64,000 nt of DNA, taken from the NCBI GenBank assembly GCA_023398495.1, contig JAEWSG010000088.1:45251-109250 (forward strand), given 5' to 3'. A program made the position numbers and the translations under genes. Shown here one piece after another: positions 34,238 to 43,561 of this stretch (position 1 is its first letter; each line of letters begins with the position of its first letter). The DNA is from Bacillota bacterium (lineage in GTDB: Bacteria > Bacillota > Clostridia > Acetivibrionales > Acetivibrionaceae). The notes under the pieces are model-generated. The model ran no database searches. It was not told the origin of the DNA and was given only the letters and a program-made list of their open reading frames with translations.

Positions 34238-36319
34238 GTGGAACTCAAATTCTACCAACCGGACTTGTCATATATTAAGGCCTATAAAAATAAAATTATT
34301 GAGGTTGGAAATCCTTTTCTCGAACTTACAAAATACAAAAAAAATGAAATATTAAACATGGATATTAATTTTATTTTCCACAATCTATTGAGACTTCATA
34401 TTGAAATCAAAGAGTTGGAAAAAACCCAAAAAAGCTTTGTTATTTTTACCAAAGATTTTGACACAAGAGAAGTGCAAATCACTGTTAATGCACATGATGA
34501 TGAAATAGTAATAATTTTTAATGAAATAATGCATTCCAGACTTGAAGAGATTGTTCCTAATACTCTTTTTTCAAATACAAAAGCTGCCGTTGTTGTATAC
34601 TCAGTACCTGACTTGATACTACTTAATGCAAACGAAACGTATTTAAAATTTTTAGACAACTCATACAACAAGAAAGAAAATAGTATTGGAAAAAGAATTG
34701 ACGAAATTCACAAAGAATACTTAGGGAGCAAAGACCAAGAAAGCATCACAAAACTTATAAAAACAGGTGAGATAATTTTTTGCAGCGATATTCAACGCTG
34801 TGGAATAGACGGTAAAATTACTTACTGGGATCTATACATCACACCTATATATCAATATGGAAAAATCAAATACTTTATTGCAAACTATCAGGATGTAACC
34901 CAAAGAGTGTTGCAGAAAAATTGTATCGAGGAGCAAAACAATATTATTTCTGAACGAAACAAAAAGCTTGAAGCTATTTTAGATACTGTACCAAGCTTCA
35001 ACAAGATTGTAGATAAAGATAATAATATTATTTCACTTAGAGTACATTGTGATGGTAATACAACAAAACAAGTAACACAGGATAAATTAATAACAAATCA
35101 GGTTGAACAAATAAAAGCTGTCCTGGAGAATATGTCCGATGCAATATATATATTTGACAAAAACAATAAGTATATATTTGTAAATAAGGCTGCTCGCGAA
35201 CAAAGTCCATTTATGAATAATAAAATACGCAATTGTTTTGAATATGCACAATTTTTCAATATGGACGGAAGTGAAGTCACCTATGATCAAATGCCTTTGA
35301 ATATGGTTAGAAACGGACAGCAAGTTATAGATAAAACCATATATGCAATAGTTAATGATAAAAAACAATATGTTGGAATCAGCGGTACCCCGATATTTGA
35401 TGAAAATAACAATTTTGTAATGGGGGTTATGTGCAGTCGGGACATTACCTCTCGTATTGAATATGAAAAAGCTTTAAGAGATAAGCAAGAGGCTTTACTA
35501 ATAGCTGAAAGAAGAGAAAAAGAGGCTTTAGAAAGTACTATAAAATTTAAAGACGAATTTTTAGCAAACATGAGTCATGAGTTTAGAACTCCTTTAACTG
35601 TTATTAATGCAGCAATTCAAACAATCAGCAGCTTATACGGTAATGAATTATCCAGCAAATTAAAAAAACACATTAGGTCAATTCATATAAACTCTTTGAG
35701 GCAGCTTAGACTTGTAAATAATTTACTTGATATAACCAAATATAAAGAAGGCTACATCAAATTTAACGAGCAAAACATTGATATTGTTTTTCTTACAAAT
35801 TCAATTATCGAATGTATAAAACCTATTGCAGGGCAAAAGGGGGTTAATCTAGAATTCACGTCCGATATAAAAAGTAAATCCATGGCAATAGACGTAGATA
35901 AGTACGAACAAGTACTTTTTAACCTTTTGTCAAATGCTATCAAATTTACACCTTCCAGTAAATCGGTGTGGGTTCACATAACTATCAAAAATACATATGC
36001 TGTAATTTCAGTAAAAGATGAAGGTATTGGAATAGCTAAAGAAAACCATGAATATATTTTTGAGCGTTTTGGACAAGTAGACACTTCACTGACAAGGCAG
36101 TCCGAGGGTACAGGGATTGGTTTGTCCTTGGTAAAATCAATCATAGAAGCTCTAAAAGGTACAATTTCGTTTGTTAGCGAAGTCGGTACGGGAAGCACTT
36201 TTACCTTTACAATTCCAATAAAAAGATTAAAACCATCAAACCTTAAAAGTACAGATGATGAATTGAGCAAAAGTATTATGCAATATGCTGCAATAGAATT
36301 CTCCGACTTATGTTTGTAA
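34238..36319 (+). CDS. Cytoplasmic PAS-domain sensor histidine kinase
   Basis: A 693-aa hybrid-free histidine kinase with no transmembrane segment. At least two PAS domains are visible (about 105-235, and about 285-410 with VLENMSDAIYIFDKNNKYIFVN), then HisKA with FLANMSHEFRTPLTVI, and HATPase_c with NLLSNAIKF, KDEGIGIAKEN and GTGIGLSLVKS. The signal and response regulator are unknown; an orphan kinase feeding Spo0A is a possibility in clostridia. Start GTG, with GGAGG 7 nt upstream. An inverted repeat lies immediately upstream. Confidence 0.9.
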   Translation: MELKFYQPDLSYIKAYKNKIIEVGNPFLELTKYKKNEILNMDINFIFHNLLRLHIEIKELEKTQKSFVIFTKDFDTREVQITVNAHDDEIVIIFNEIMHSRLEEIVPNTLFSNTKAAVVVYSVPDLILLNANETYLKFLDNSYNKKENSIGKRIDEIHKEYLGSKDQESITKLIKTGEIIFCSDIQRCGIDGKITYWDLYITPIYQYGKIKYFIANYQDVTQRVLQKNCIEEQNNIISERNKKLEAILDTVPSFNKIVDKDNNIISLRVHCDGNTTKQVTQDKLITNQVEQIKAVLENMSDAIYIFDKNNKYIFVNKAAREQSPFMNNKIRNCFEYAQFFNMDGSEVTYDQMPLNMVRNGQQVIDKTIYAIVNDKKQYVGISGTPIFDENNNFVMGVMCSRDITSRIEYEKALRDKQEALLIAERREKEALESTIKFKDEFLANMSHEFRTPLTVINAAIQTISSLYGNELSSKLKKHIRSIHINSLRQLRLVNNLLDITKYKEGYIKFNEQNIDIVFLTNSIIECIKPIAGQKGVNLEFTSDIKSKSMAIDVDKYEQVLFNLLSNAIKFTPSSKSVWVHITIKNTYAVISVKDEGIGIAKENHEYIFERFGQVDTSLTRQSEGTGIGLSLVKSIIEALKGTISFVSEVGTGSTFTFTIPIKRLKPSNLKSTDDELSKSIMQYAAIEFSDLCL

Positions 36320-36351
36320 GGATATTTTTATAAATATGCAATTACTGCAAA

Positions 36352-36405
36352 GAGGATAAAAAATCAGAAGCACTGCATTTTCAATGCATCTAATTTCTTA
36401 TCCTC
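36352..36405. terminator. Compound hairpin after the histidine kinase gene
   Basis: GAGGATAA / TTATCCTC outer arms enclose TGCATT-TTC-AATGCA. It sits between the convergent kinase and lepB genes and may terminate either. Confidence 0.5.
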
Positions 36406-36414
36406 CTATATTTG

Positions 36415-36972
36415 TCACCACAACCATTTAAGCCCCGGGAAATATTTGAAGGCAACTTTGCCTAACATCTTACTCTTATGAACATAGTTTGTTGTCCTCC
36501 AAGCCCTTGAATCGGCTGAATCATTGCGATTATCCCCCAGCATAAAATAGCTGTCTGCCGGAACCTCATAAGGTCCAAAATCTTCTGCCCTTGGTGTCTC
36601 CTTCAAATAGGGCTCTTCAAGTATTATACCATCTATATATACTTGTCCCTCCTTGATTTCAACCCTTTCCCCGGGCAAGCCTATGACCCTCTTAACAAAG
36701 TTTGTCTTTTCATCATCTGGAAATTTAAAAACTACAATATCGCCTCTCTTAGGATCTGAAAAAAGGTAATGAAGTCTGCTGGCAATTACCCTGTCTTTTG
36801 TCATAATTGTGTTTTCCATTGATCCCGAAGGTATGTAGGCATTTATAATTACAAAGTTGGTCAGGAACAAAGCAATTAATATTGCTGACCCTATATATTT
36901 TACCCAACTGAATATTTCCTTGTAATCAATTTTATTTTGTTTTTCATTACCGGTAGAATTATTGTTTTCCAT
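36415..36972 (-). CDS. lepB: Signal peptidase I
   Basis: Membrane serine protease that removes signal peptides. One N-terminal transmembrane segment (about 27-46) precedes the catalytic Ser51 (PSGSMENTI) and general base Lys94 (VKRVIGLPGE); GDNRNDSADSR is the conserved box E. At 185 aa it is a typical Gram-positive type I enzyme. The ATG follows AGGAG. Confidence 0.95.
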   Translation of the reverse strand: MENNNSTGNEKQNKIDYKEIFSWVKYIGSAILIALFLTNFVIINAYIPSGSMENTIMTKDRVIASRLHYLFSDPKRGDIVVFKFPDDEKTNFVKRVIGLPGERVEIKEGQVYIDGIILEEPYLKETPRAEDFGPYEVPADSYFMLGDNRNDSADSRAWRTTNYVHKSKMLGKVAFKYFPGLKWLW

Positions 36973-36997
36973 AAGATTTACTCCTATCTATATAGCA

Positions 36998-37021
36998 AAA
37001 GGTGAGGTTGCCCTCACCTTT
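36998..37021 (-). terminator. Terminator of fba
   Basis: AAAGGTGAGG / CCTCACCTTT hairpin with a 4-nt loop and a T tail on the minus strand, 16 bp after the aldolase stop. Confidence 0.8.
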
Positions 37022-37037
37022 CATCATATAATAAATA

Positions 37038-37967
37038 TTAAGCTTTACCGTCACAACCTAACACATTGATAAGCTTGTTCTTAACAAGTTCTTTTATAGC
37101 AGCTCTAGCTGGTGAAAGATACTGTCTTGGGTCAAAGTGTGAAGGATTCTCAGCGAAGTACTTTCTGATACTTCCTGTTAATGCAAGTCTTAAGTCTGAG
37201 TCAATGTTTATCTTACAAACTGCCATTTTAGCTGCCTGTCTTAACATTTCTTCAGGAACACCCTTTGCACCTGGCATGTTGCCACCAAATTTGTTGATCA
37301 TTTCAACATATTCAGGCACAACTGATGATGCTCCGTGTAATACGATAGGGAATCCTGGAAGTCTTTTTTGAACTTCTTCCAATATATCAAATCTCAATTT
37401 TGCTTCACCTTTAAATTTGAATGCACCATGGCTTGTACCGATTGCTATTGCCAAAGAGTCAACACCTGTCTTTTCAACGAATTCCTGAACCTGATCAGGA
37501 TCTGTAAATGCTGCATCTGCATCGGATACGTTAACTGCATCTTCGATGCCGGCAAGTCTGCCAAGCTCACCTTCAACAGTAACGCCCTTGTCGTGTGCAT
37601 ATTCAACAACCTGTTTTGTCAATTTAATGTTATCTTCAAAAGAATGATGTGAACCGTCTATCATAACTGATGTAAATCCACCATCTATACATGATTTACA
37701 AAGTTCAAATGTATCACCATGGTCAAGGTGAACACAGATTGGAAGGCCTGTTTCTATTATAGCAGCTTCGATAAGTTTCATTAAGTATGTATGATTTGCA
37801 TACTTTCTTGCTCCAGCTGAAACCTGAAGAATTAAAGGAGCATTAACTTCCTTTGCAGCTTCAGTTATTCCCTGAACTATTTCCATGTTGTTAACATTGA
37901 ATGCACCAATTGCGTATCCGCCTTCATAAGCTTTCTTAAACATTTCTTTACTTGTTACTAATGGCAT
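37038..37967 (-). CDS. fba: Fructose-1,6-bisphosphate aldolase, class II
   Basis: Zinc-dependent glycolytic aldolase, 309 aa. Zinc ligands appear in CVHLDHGDTFE and LHGASSV, and the substrate loop in GELGRLAGIED. The ATG at 37967 has AAGGAG 8 nt upstream. It is divergent from the phosphofructokinase gene, so two consecutive glycolytic steps are encoded around one 277-bp intergenic region. Confidence 0.95.
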   Translation of the reverse strand: MPLVTSKEMFKKAYEGGYAIGAFNVNNMEIVQGITEAAKEVNAPLILQVSAGARKYANHTYLMKLIEAAIIETGLPICVHLDHGDTFELCKSCIDGGFTSVMIDGSHHSFEDNIKLTKQVVEYAHDKGVTVEGELGRLAGIEDAVNVSDADAAFTDPDQVQEFVEKTGVDSLAIAIGTSHGAFKFKGEAKLRFDILEEVQKRLPGFPIVLHGASSVVPEYVEMINKFGGNMPGAKGVPEEMLRQAAKMAVCKINIDSDLRLALTGSIRKYFAENPSHFDPRQYLSPARAAIKELVKNKLINVLGCDGKA

Positions 37968-38244
37968 ATTTCCCACTCCTTATATTGATATATTAGTTAT
38001 TATAACCACTCTTCATAAATTTTTATCATTATAATTCTATCAGATTATTCTTGAAAATCAAGGATTTATTAAAAATAATTGATAATATTTTGTCAAGGAT
38101 AATTGCATTTCAGGCTAAATTATGTTATATTTTTATTTGATTTTGTTTTGACCATGCACAATGTATTTTGCGGGACATATGGGCAACAATATATGTTGGT
38201 CTAATCGATAACTTATTTATATATTTCAAGGAGGTTGTTATATT

Positions 38245-39486
38245 ATGAGCCGTTTGGAAGGAGCATGTATGTTCGGCCAGTCAGGTGGTCCTACATCAGT
38301 TATTAACGCCAGTGCTGCCGGAGTTATTCAGGAAGCATTGAAACAGGATTGCATAACAGCTGTTTACGGAGCAGCACATGGAATTAAAGGTGTTTTAGAT
38401 GAGCAATTCTATGACATGGGTAAGGAAGATGCATACGAATTAGATTTAATGAAAACTACACCATCATCAGCTTTAGGTTCAGTCAGATACAAACTTAAGA
38501 GTGCTGATGACGATGAGACAGATTATAAGAGACTTTTAGAAGTTTTCAAAAAGTACAACATCAGATATTTCTTCTACAATGGTGGAAATGATTCAATGGA
38601 TACTTGCAACAAAGTCAGCAAGTACATGCAAAAAGTTGGCTACGAATGTAGAGTTATGGGCGTTCCCAAGACTATAGACAATGACCTTTGGGGTACAGAC
38701 CACTGTCCTGGTTACGGAAGTGCTGCTAAATACATAGCTACTTCAACCATGGAAGTTTACCACGATGCAAGAGTTTATGATACAGGAATGGTAACAGTTC
38801 TTGAAGTTATGGGTAGAAATGCTGGTTGGCTTACTGCTGCTGCTGCATTGGCTGCACACAAAGGAAATGGACCGGACTTGATCTATTTGCCTGAACTTCC
38901 TTTCAGCATTGAAAAATTTCTTGAAGATACAAGCAAGGTATACAAAGAAAATGGCAAAGTTATTGTTGCTGTTTCTGAAGGCTGTAAAGACGAGCAAGGC
39001 AGATATATAGCTGAAATGGGCTCAAATCTTGCTAAAGATTCCTTTGGTCACGCTCAACTTGGCGGTGCTGCATCAATACTTGCAAACATTGCTAAAGAAA
39101 AGCTTGGAACTAAAGTAAGGGGAATCGAGTTCAGCTTACTTCAAAGATGTGCTGCTCACGTTGGTTCATTAACAGACGTTAATGAAGCTTACATGGCAGG
39201 ACAGATGGCAGTTAAACACGCTGTTGAAGGTAAAACAGATTACATGGTAGCCTTTGAAAGAGCTGAAGGTCCTGTATACAAATGCAATACAAAGCTCATC
39301 AACCTTACAGATGTTGCAAATACTGAAAAGAAGATTCCAAGAGAATGGATTAACAAAGAAGGAAACGGCTTGACACAAGACTATATTGACTATGCTCTTC
39401 CATTAATCCAAGGTGAATCAAAACCTGTATTGGAAGATGGACTTCCTAGATTTACTAAGTTAAAGAAAGTTCTTGCTAAGAAATAA
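38245..39486 (+). CDS. pfp: 6-phosphofructokinase, pyrophosphate-dependent type
   Basis: Phosphorylates fructose 6-phosphate. The N-terminal MFGQSGGPTSVINASAAGV, the GGNDSMDTCNKV segment and the catalytic PKTIDND are visible. The Asp in GGxDS and the Lys in PKTID are the combination typical of PPi-dependent enzymes, in line with the PPi glycolysis known in C. thermocellum relatives. 413 aa. GGAGG precedes the ATG by 10 nt. A strong terminator follows. Confidence 0.9.
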   Translation: MSRLEGACMFGQSGGPTSVINASAAGVIQEALKQDCITAVYGAAHGIKGVLDEQFYDMGKEDAYELDLMKTTPSSALGSVRYKLKSADDDETDYKRLLEVFKKYNIRYFFYNGGNDSMDTCNKVSKYMQKVGYECRVMGVPKTIDNDLWGTDHCPGYGSAAKYIATSTMEVYHDARVYDTGMVTVLEVMGRNAGWLTAAAALAAHKGNGPDLIYLPELPFSIEKFLEDTSKVYKENGKVIVAVSEGCKDEQGRYIAEMGSNLAKDSFGHAQLGGAASILANIAKEKLGTKVRGIEFSLLQRCAAHVGSLTDVNEAYMAGQMAVKHAVEGKTDYMVAFERAEGPVYKCNTKLINLTDVANTEKKIPREWINKEGNGLTQDYIDYALPLIQGESKPVLEDGLPRFTKLKKVLAKK

Positions 39487-39504
39487 TCTTTTGATTAATA
39501 AAGG

Positions 39505-39538
39505 TTAGCTATGGTGTCAAACCATAGCTAATTTTTTT
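39505..39538 (+). terminator. Terminator of pfp
   Basis: TTAGCTATGGT / ACCATAGCTAA with a 5-nt loop and seven T residues. Confidence 0.93.
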
Positions 39539-39699
39539 GATCCGTTTAATAAATGTGTAGAAAAATATTCCAGAAACTTAAGTTTCGCATTCTAGAGCCT
39601 GTAAACACTCCTCGGGGTCGAGCAAAACTCGCTTCGCTCAAACAATGCTCTCCCTTTCCTCGTCGTATTAACAAGCTCTACAACTTGCTTCACAATGTT

Positions 39700-39736
39700 T
39701 CTTCCATATTTTTCTTCACATAAGTAATATGCACCC
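39700..39736 (-). repeat. Degenerate long-form micro-element
   Basis: On the minus strand GGGTGCAT-ATTACTTAT-GTGAAGAAAAAT, matching the long form at 50900-50936, but the distal arm is eroded and no flanking 9-bp repeat is left. Confidence 0.6.
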
Positions 39737-39755
39737 CCCAGGGCAGGATTTTTTG

Positions 39756-39784
39756 TTGACAAATACAAATACAATTACTATACT
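39756..39784 (+). promoter_or_regulatory. Sigma-A promoter of the ZTP riboswitch-pflBA unit
   Basis: TTGACA, 17 nt, TATACT, about 45 bp upstream of the riboswitch. Confidence 0.75.
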
Positions 39785-39831
39785 AATTATAGAAGGTCTT
39801 CAAAGCCTTCACACAATTTTCTTGTTAAAAC

Positions 39832-39932
39832 GAATCATATAACTGGCGGAAGTGGATTTACCACAGGGAGTATGATTCTTAATTTTACCGACCGCCTGGG
39901 TAGCTAAAAGTACTCAGGCGGTTTTTGTTTTT
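39832..39932 (+). ncRNA. ZMP/ZTP riboswitch (pfl motif) with terminator
   Basis: GAATCATA / TATGATTC forms P1-like pairing around AACTGGCGG..GTGG..CCAC..GGGAG, followed by the diagnostic ACCGCCTGGGTAGC. The 3' CCGCCTG pairs with CAGGCGG (39892-39921) and is followed by T-runs, the usual expression platform in which ligand binding prevents termination. It senses the purine intermediate ZMP/ZTP (AICAR), which accumulates when 10-formyl-THF is short; pyruvate formate-lyase downstream supplies formate. This is the arrangement that gave the motif its name. Confidence 0.88.
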
Positions 39933-40159
39933 ATTTACTTAATACGGGTAAAAATAAGTAATACCATAAAGATGAATAACTTTAAAATTGTAATTTTCAA
40001 AGAAGTTGTTCACTAACATATATAACCTTGAAGTGATATAAATTTTATATTGGTTATCTATATATCTAACAGCGAACCGGATTTAGAGATTTATAGCTAT
40101 GCCTCGTAGTATACTTTTTTCATTCGAGGCCAGACCCAGCCTGAAGGAGGTTTTAAAAT

Positions 40160-42394
40160 ATGGATCAAAAAGCTTGGAACGGGTTTGTACCTGGAAACTG
40201 GGAAAACAGCATTGATGTCAGGGATTTTATTGTAAACAATTACACACCTTACGACGGTAACGAAGAATTCCTTGTGGATTCAAGTATAAAAACAAAAAAG
40301 TTATGGACTAAATGTAAGAAACTTCTCAGTGACGAACGCCTCAAAGACGGTGTTTTGAATGTAGATACCAGGACTATATCCGGTATTACAAGTCATGCCC
40401 CGGGCTACATTGATGAAAAGTATGAAGTTATTAAGGGTCTTCAGACAGATAAGCCTCTAAAGAGAGCAGTTCTGCCCTATGGTGGAATCAGGATGGCCAA
40501 ACAGGCCTGTGAAAAATACAATTACAAATTATCTCCAAAAGTTGAGGATATATTCGAGAAGTATCGTAAAACTCATAACGAAGGTGTTTTTAGTGCCTAC
40601 ACCCCTGAAATGAGGAAAGCAAGAAAATCCGGGATCATCACAGGTCTTCCCGATGCATACGGACGTGGAAGAATAATCGGCGATTACAGAAGGGTAGCTC
40701 TTTATGGGGTAAACAGACTTATTGAAGAGAAGAAAAAAGATCTAAACAATCTTCTAAATAAGGGCATGAATGAAGAAACTATCAGATTAAGAGAAGAAGT
40801 GACAGAGCAGATCAATTCACTTACCGATCTCATTGAAATGGCAAAAACTTATGGTTTTGATGTGTCAAGACCTGCTGAAAATGCACAGGAAGCTGTTCAA
40901 TGGACCTACTTGGCTTTCCTTGCTGCCATGAAAGAAACAAACGGAGCTGCTAATTCTCTTGGAAGAGTGAGTACTTTTCTTGACATTTATATCGAAAGAG
41001 ATATTAAAGCGGGCATACTTAGCGAAGTTGAGGCACAGGAATTGATTGACCAGTTCATTATCAAGCTTAGATTTATACGCCACTTAAGAACTCCTGATTA
41101 TAATGAGCTTTTTGCCGGTGATCCCGTATGGATTACCGAGTCTATAGGAGGCATGTGCGAAGATGGAAGACACATGGTGACAAAAACCTCCTTTCGCCTG
41201 CTTCAGACGCTGTTTAATTTAGGTCCTTCGCCAGAGCCTAATATAACCATTCTTTGGTCGCAAAAGCTTCCAATTGGTTTTAAAAGGTTCTGTGCAAAGG
41301 TTTCAATGGTTACGAGTGCCATTCAATACGAAAATGATGATATTATGAAACCCCATTTTCAGGATGACTACGGTATATCCTGCTGTGTATCGGCAATGCG
41401 TACCGGAAAAGATATGCAATACTTTGGAGCACGCTGCAATCTTCCGAAGCTTTTGCTGCTTGCTTTAAACGGTGGAAAAGATGAAATATCGGGTGAACAG
41501 ATAGGACCTGTTTTTGAGCCTTATGCAGACGAATATCTTGATTACAACAAAGTAATAAGCAGATTCAAGGAAATGCAAAAATGGCTGACTGGTCTTTATG
41601 TAAACACTATGAATATAATACACTACATGCACGATAAATATGCCTATGAAAGGCTTATGATGGCCCTTCATGACACTGACGTCAACAGGCTTATGGCTTT
41701 TGGTATTGCCGGATTATCAGTATTGGTCGATTCTTTGAGTGCCATAAAGTATACCTATGTGAAGGCAATAAGAGATGAAAGAGGACTTATTACCGACTTT
41801 GAAATAAAGGGAGATTATCCTCAGTTCGGCAACGATGATGACAGAGTTGACAGCATTGCGGTTGAAGTAGTCAGAGACTTTTATAATGACCTCAAAGAGC
41901 ATGAAACTTATAGAAATGCCGTACACACACTGTCAATACTGACCATTACCTCTAATGTTGTTTATGGCAAAAAAACCGGTTCGACACCTGACGGTAGAAA
42001 GAAGGGTGAACCCTTTGCACCGGGAGCCAATCCAATGCACGGCAGAGATAAAATGGGTGCTCTGGCTGCTCTGAACTCTTTAGCCAAGATCCCTTACGAA
42101 TACTGTATGGATGGAGTTTCTTTGACTTTAACCCTTGTCCCCCGTTCACTTGGAAGAGAAACGAACTCCAGAATGAACAACCTTGTGGCTCTTTTAGACG
42201 GATACTTTGTACAAGGCGGACACCATGTCAATATAAATGTCTTTGAAAGAGTAGTACTGGAAAAAGCGATGGAAGACCCCTACAACTATCCTCAGCTCAC
42301 TATAAGGGTCTCGGGCTATGCCGTTAATTTTATAAGGCTGACCCGTCAGCAGCAGCTTGAGGTTATAGCCAGAACCTTCCACAATGCAATGTAA
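40160..42394 (+). CDS. pflB: Formate C-acetyltransferase (pyruvate formate-lyase)
   Basis: Glycyl-radical enzyme that splits pyruvate with CoA into acetyl-CoA and formate. The two active-site cysteines are C408-C409 (GISCCVSAM), and the radical Gly719 is in RVSGYAVNF. 744 aa is standard. AAGGAGG precedes the ATG. It is followed 11 bp later by its activase gene and preceded by a ZTP riboswitch, linking formate production to one-carbon and purine demand. Confidence 0.97.
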   Translation: MDQKAWNGFVPGNWENSIDVRDFIVNNYTPYDGNEEFLVDSSIKTKKLWTKCKKLLSDERLKDGVLNVDTRTISGITSHAPGYIDEKYEVIKGLQTDKPLKRAVLPYGGIRMAKQACEKYNYKLSPKVEDIFEKYRKTHNEGVFSAYTPEMRKARKSGIITGLPDAYGRGRIIGDYRRVALYGVNRLIEEKKKDLNNLLNKGMNEETIRLREEVTEQINSLTDLIEMAKTYGFDVSRPAENAQEAVQWTYLAFLAAMKETNGAANSLGRVSTFLDIYIERDIKAGILSEVEAQELIDQFIIKLRFIRHLRTPDYNELFAGDPVWITESIGGMCEDGRHMVTKTSFRLLQTLFNLGPSPEPNITILWSQKLPIGFKRFCAKVSMVTSAIQYENDDIMKPHFQDDYGISCCVSAMRTGKDMQYFGARCNLPKLLLLALNGGKDEISGEQIGPVFEPYADEYLDYNKVISRFKEMQKWLTGLYVNTMNIIHYMHDKYAYERLMMALHDTDVNRLMAFGIAGLSVLVDSLSAIKYTYVKAIRDERGLITDFEIKGDYPQFGNDDDRVDSIAVEVVRDFYNDLKEHETYRNAVHTLSILTITSNVVYGKKTGSTPDGRKKGEPFAPGANPMHGRDKMGALAALNSLAKIPYEYCMDGVSLTLTLVPRSLGRETNSRMNNLVALLDGYFVQGGHHVNINVFERVVLEKAMEDPYNYPQLTIRVSGYAVNFIRLTRQQQLEVIARTFHNAM

Positions 42395-42405
42395 AGGTGA
42401 TTTTT

Positions 42406-43131
42406 ATGACTATTAAAGGCAGAATACATTCATTTGAATCATTTGGTACGGTTGACGGTCCCGGCATAAGGTTTGTAATATTTATGCAGGGCTGTCCTTT
42501 CCGTTGCCTTTATTGCCACAATCCCGATACCTGGAGCAACAGCAGCGGGTCTTTGTATTCTGCCATGGAAGTGTTTGACAGAATCAAAAGGTATGTTCCC
42601 TACTTCAAAAATTCAGGCGGGGGTGTTACAGTATCCGGTGGTGAACCGCTTCTTCAGACGGAATTTATCACAGAACTTTTTAAGCTGTGCAAGGAGGAAG
42701 GCATTCATACCGCTATTGATACAAATGGGTTTGCTGACAGTAGATCGGATGCGGTCAATGCACTTTTAGATTACACTGACCTCGTACTTCTCGATATAAA
42801 ACATATAGATGACGAAAAGCATAAAGCACTGACTGGTTGCAGTAATGGGGATGTACTTAAATTTGCCAGACACCTTGACAGCAGAAAAATACCTGTATGG
42901 CTAAGATACGTTGTTGTTCCCGGACTTACAGATTATGAGCCTGATGTAAAAAAACTAGACAAATTTATCACAGGTCTTTCAAACCTTGAAAAGATCGAAC
43001 TGCTACCTTTTCACAAAATTGGAGAATACAAATGGAAAGAACTTAATCTTGATTACAAGCTCTATGATACTCCTCCGGCTAATGAGAGCGATATAGAGAG
43101 AGTGCGCAGATTACTCACTCCATGCGATTAA
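42406..43131 (+). CDS. pflA: Pyruvate formate-lyase activating enzyme
   Basis: Radical SAM enzyme that installs the glycyl radical on PflB. The cluster motif is CPFRCLYC and the SAM-binding GGEP is in TVSGGEPLLQ. 241 aa. The ATG at 42406 has AAAGG 8 nt upstream, better than a GTG three codons earlier. A degraded second copy of its 5' end is found at 58752-58868. Confidence 0.96.
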   Translation: MTIKGRIHSFESFGTVDGPGIRFVIFMQGCPFRCLYCHNPDTWSNSSGSLYSAMEVFDRIKRYVPYFKNSGGGVTVSGGEPLLQTEFITELFKLCKEEGIHTAIDTNGFADSRSDAVNALLDYTDLVLLDIKHIDDEKHKALTGCSNGDVLKFARHLDSRKIPVWLRYVVVPGLTDYEPDVKKLDKFITGLSNLEKIELLPFHKIGEYKWKELNLDYKLYDTPPANESDIERVRRLLTPCD

Positions 43132-43147
43132 ATCATTATTTAAATTG

Positions 43148-43561
43148 TCATTCTTCTACAATTGTCACTTTTCTACATTTCTCATCAATCCGGTCAAATA
43201 GTCCATACCATCTCTGGACACCGTTTTCAAGTTTGAAATAGTGGCCGATGTACGGAGCCAACAGAACCAAAACAAATAAGCTAACGAGCAGTATAATAAG
43301 CTTTTCAAAGCATACGGCAAATAGAATTGTTACTATAAAAAACAGGGCAAAAGCTAATGTAACCATCAGATGTATCAATCTCTCATGCTGCAAATACCCT
43401 ATCTGCGTTTTGTGATAGTCTCTCAGCCAATTCCAGTTTACATCTACATCTTTCTCTAATGCCTCTGTTACGAACTTCTCATGCTTTTTCAAGTAATCAA
43501 CCAAAATCTTAAATTCCCCCTTTTTCAATTTGTTCATTAAATACTTTACTTCAGGTTTCAA
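43148..43561 (-). CDS. Small membrane protein, unknown function
   Basis: A 137-aa protein with a charged N-terminal half and two adjacent transmembrane segments (about 66-87 and 89-108), then a basic/acidic tail (IDEKCRKVTIVEE). It starts at TTG overlapping the 3' end of the upstream AAA/nuclease gene by 11 bp, or at an ATG at 43537. Neither has a strong ribosome-binding site. No family recognised. Confidence 0.6.
   Translation of the reverse strand: MKPEVKYLMNKLKKGEFKILVDYLKKHEKFVTEALEKDVDVNWNWLRDYHKTQIGYLQHERLIHLMVTLAFALFFIVTILFAVCFEKLIILLVSLFVLVLLAPYIGHYFKLENGVQRWYGLFDRIDEKCRKVTIVEE

Noticed and set aside
39592..39774. Minus-strand 60-codon frame containing GRALFERSEF
   Set aside because: It runs across a degenerate micro-element and the pflBA promoter, and FERSEF is a familiar spurious translation of repeats; no ribosome-binding site seen.
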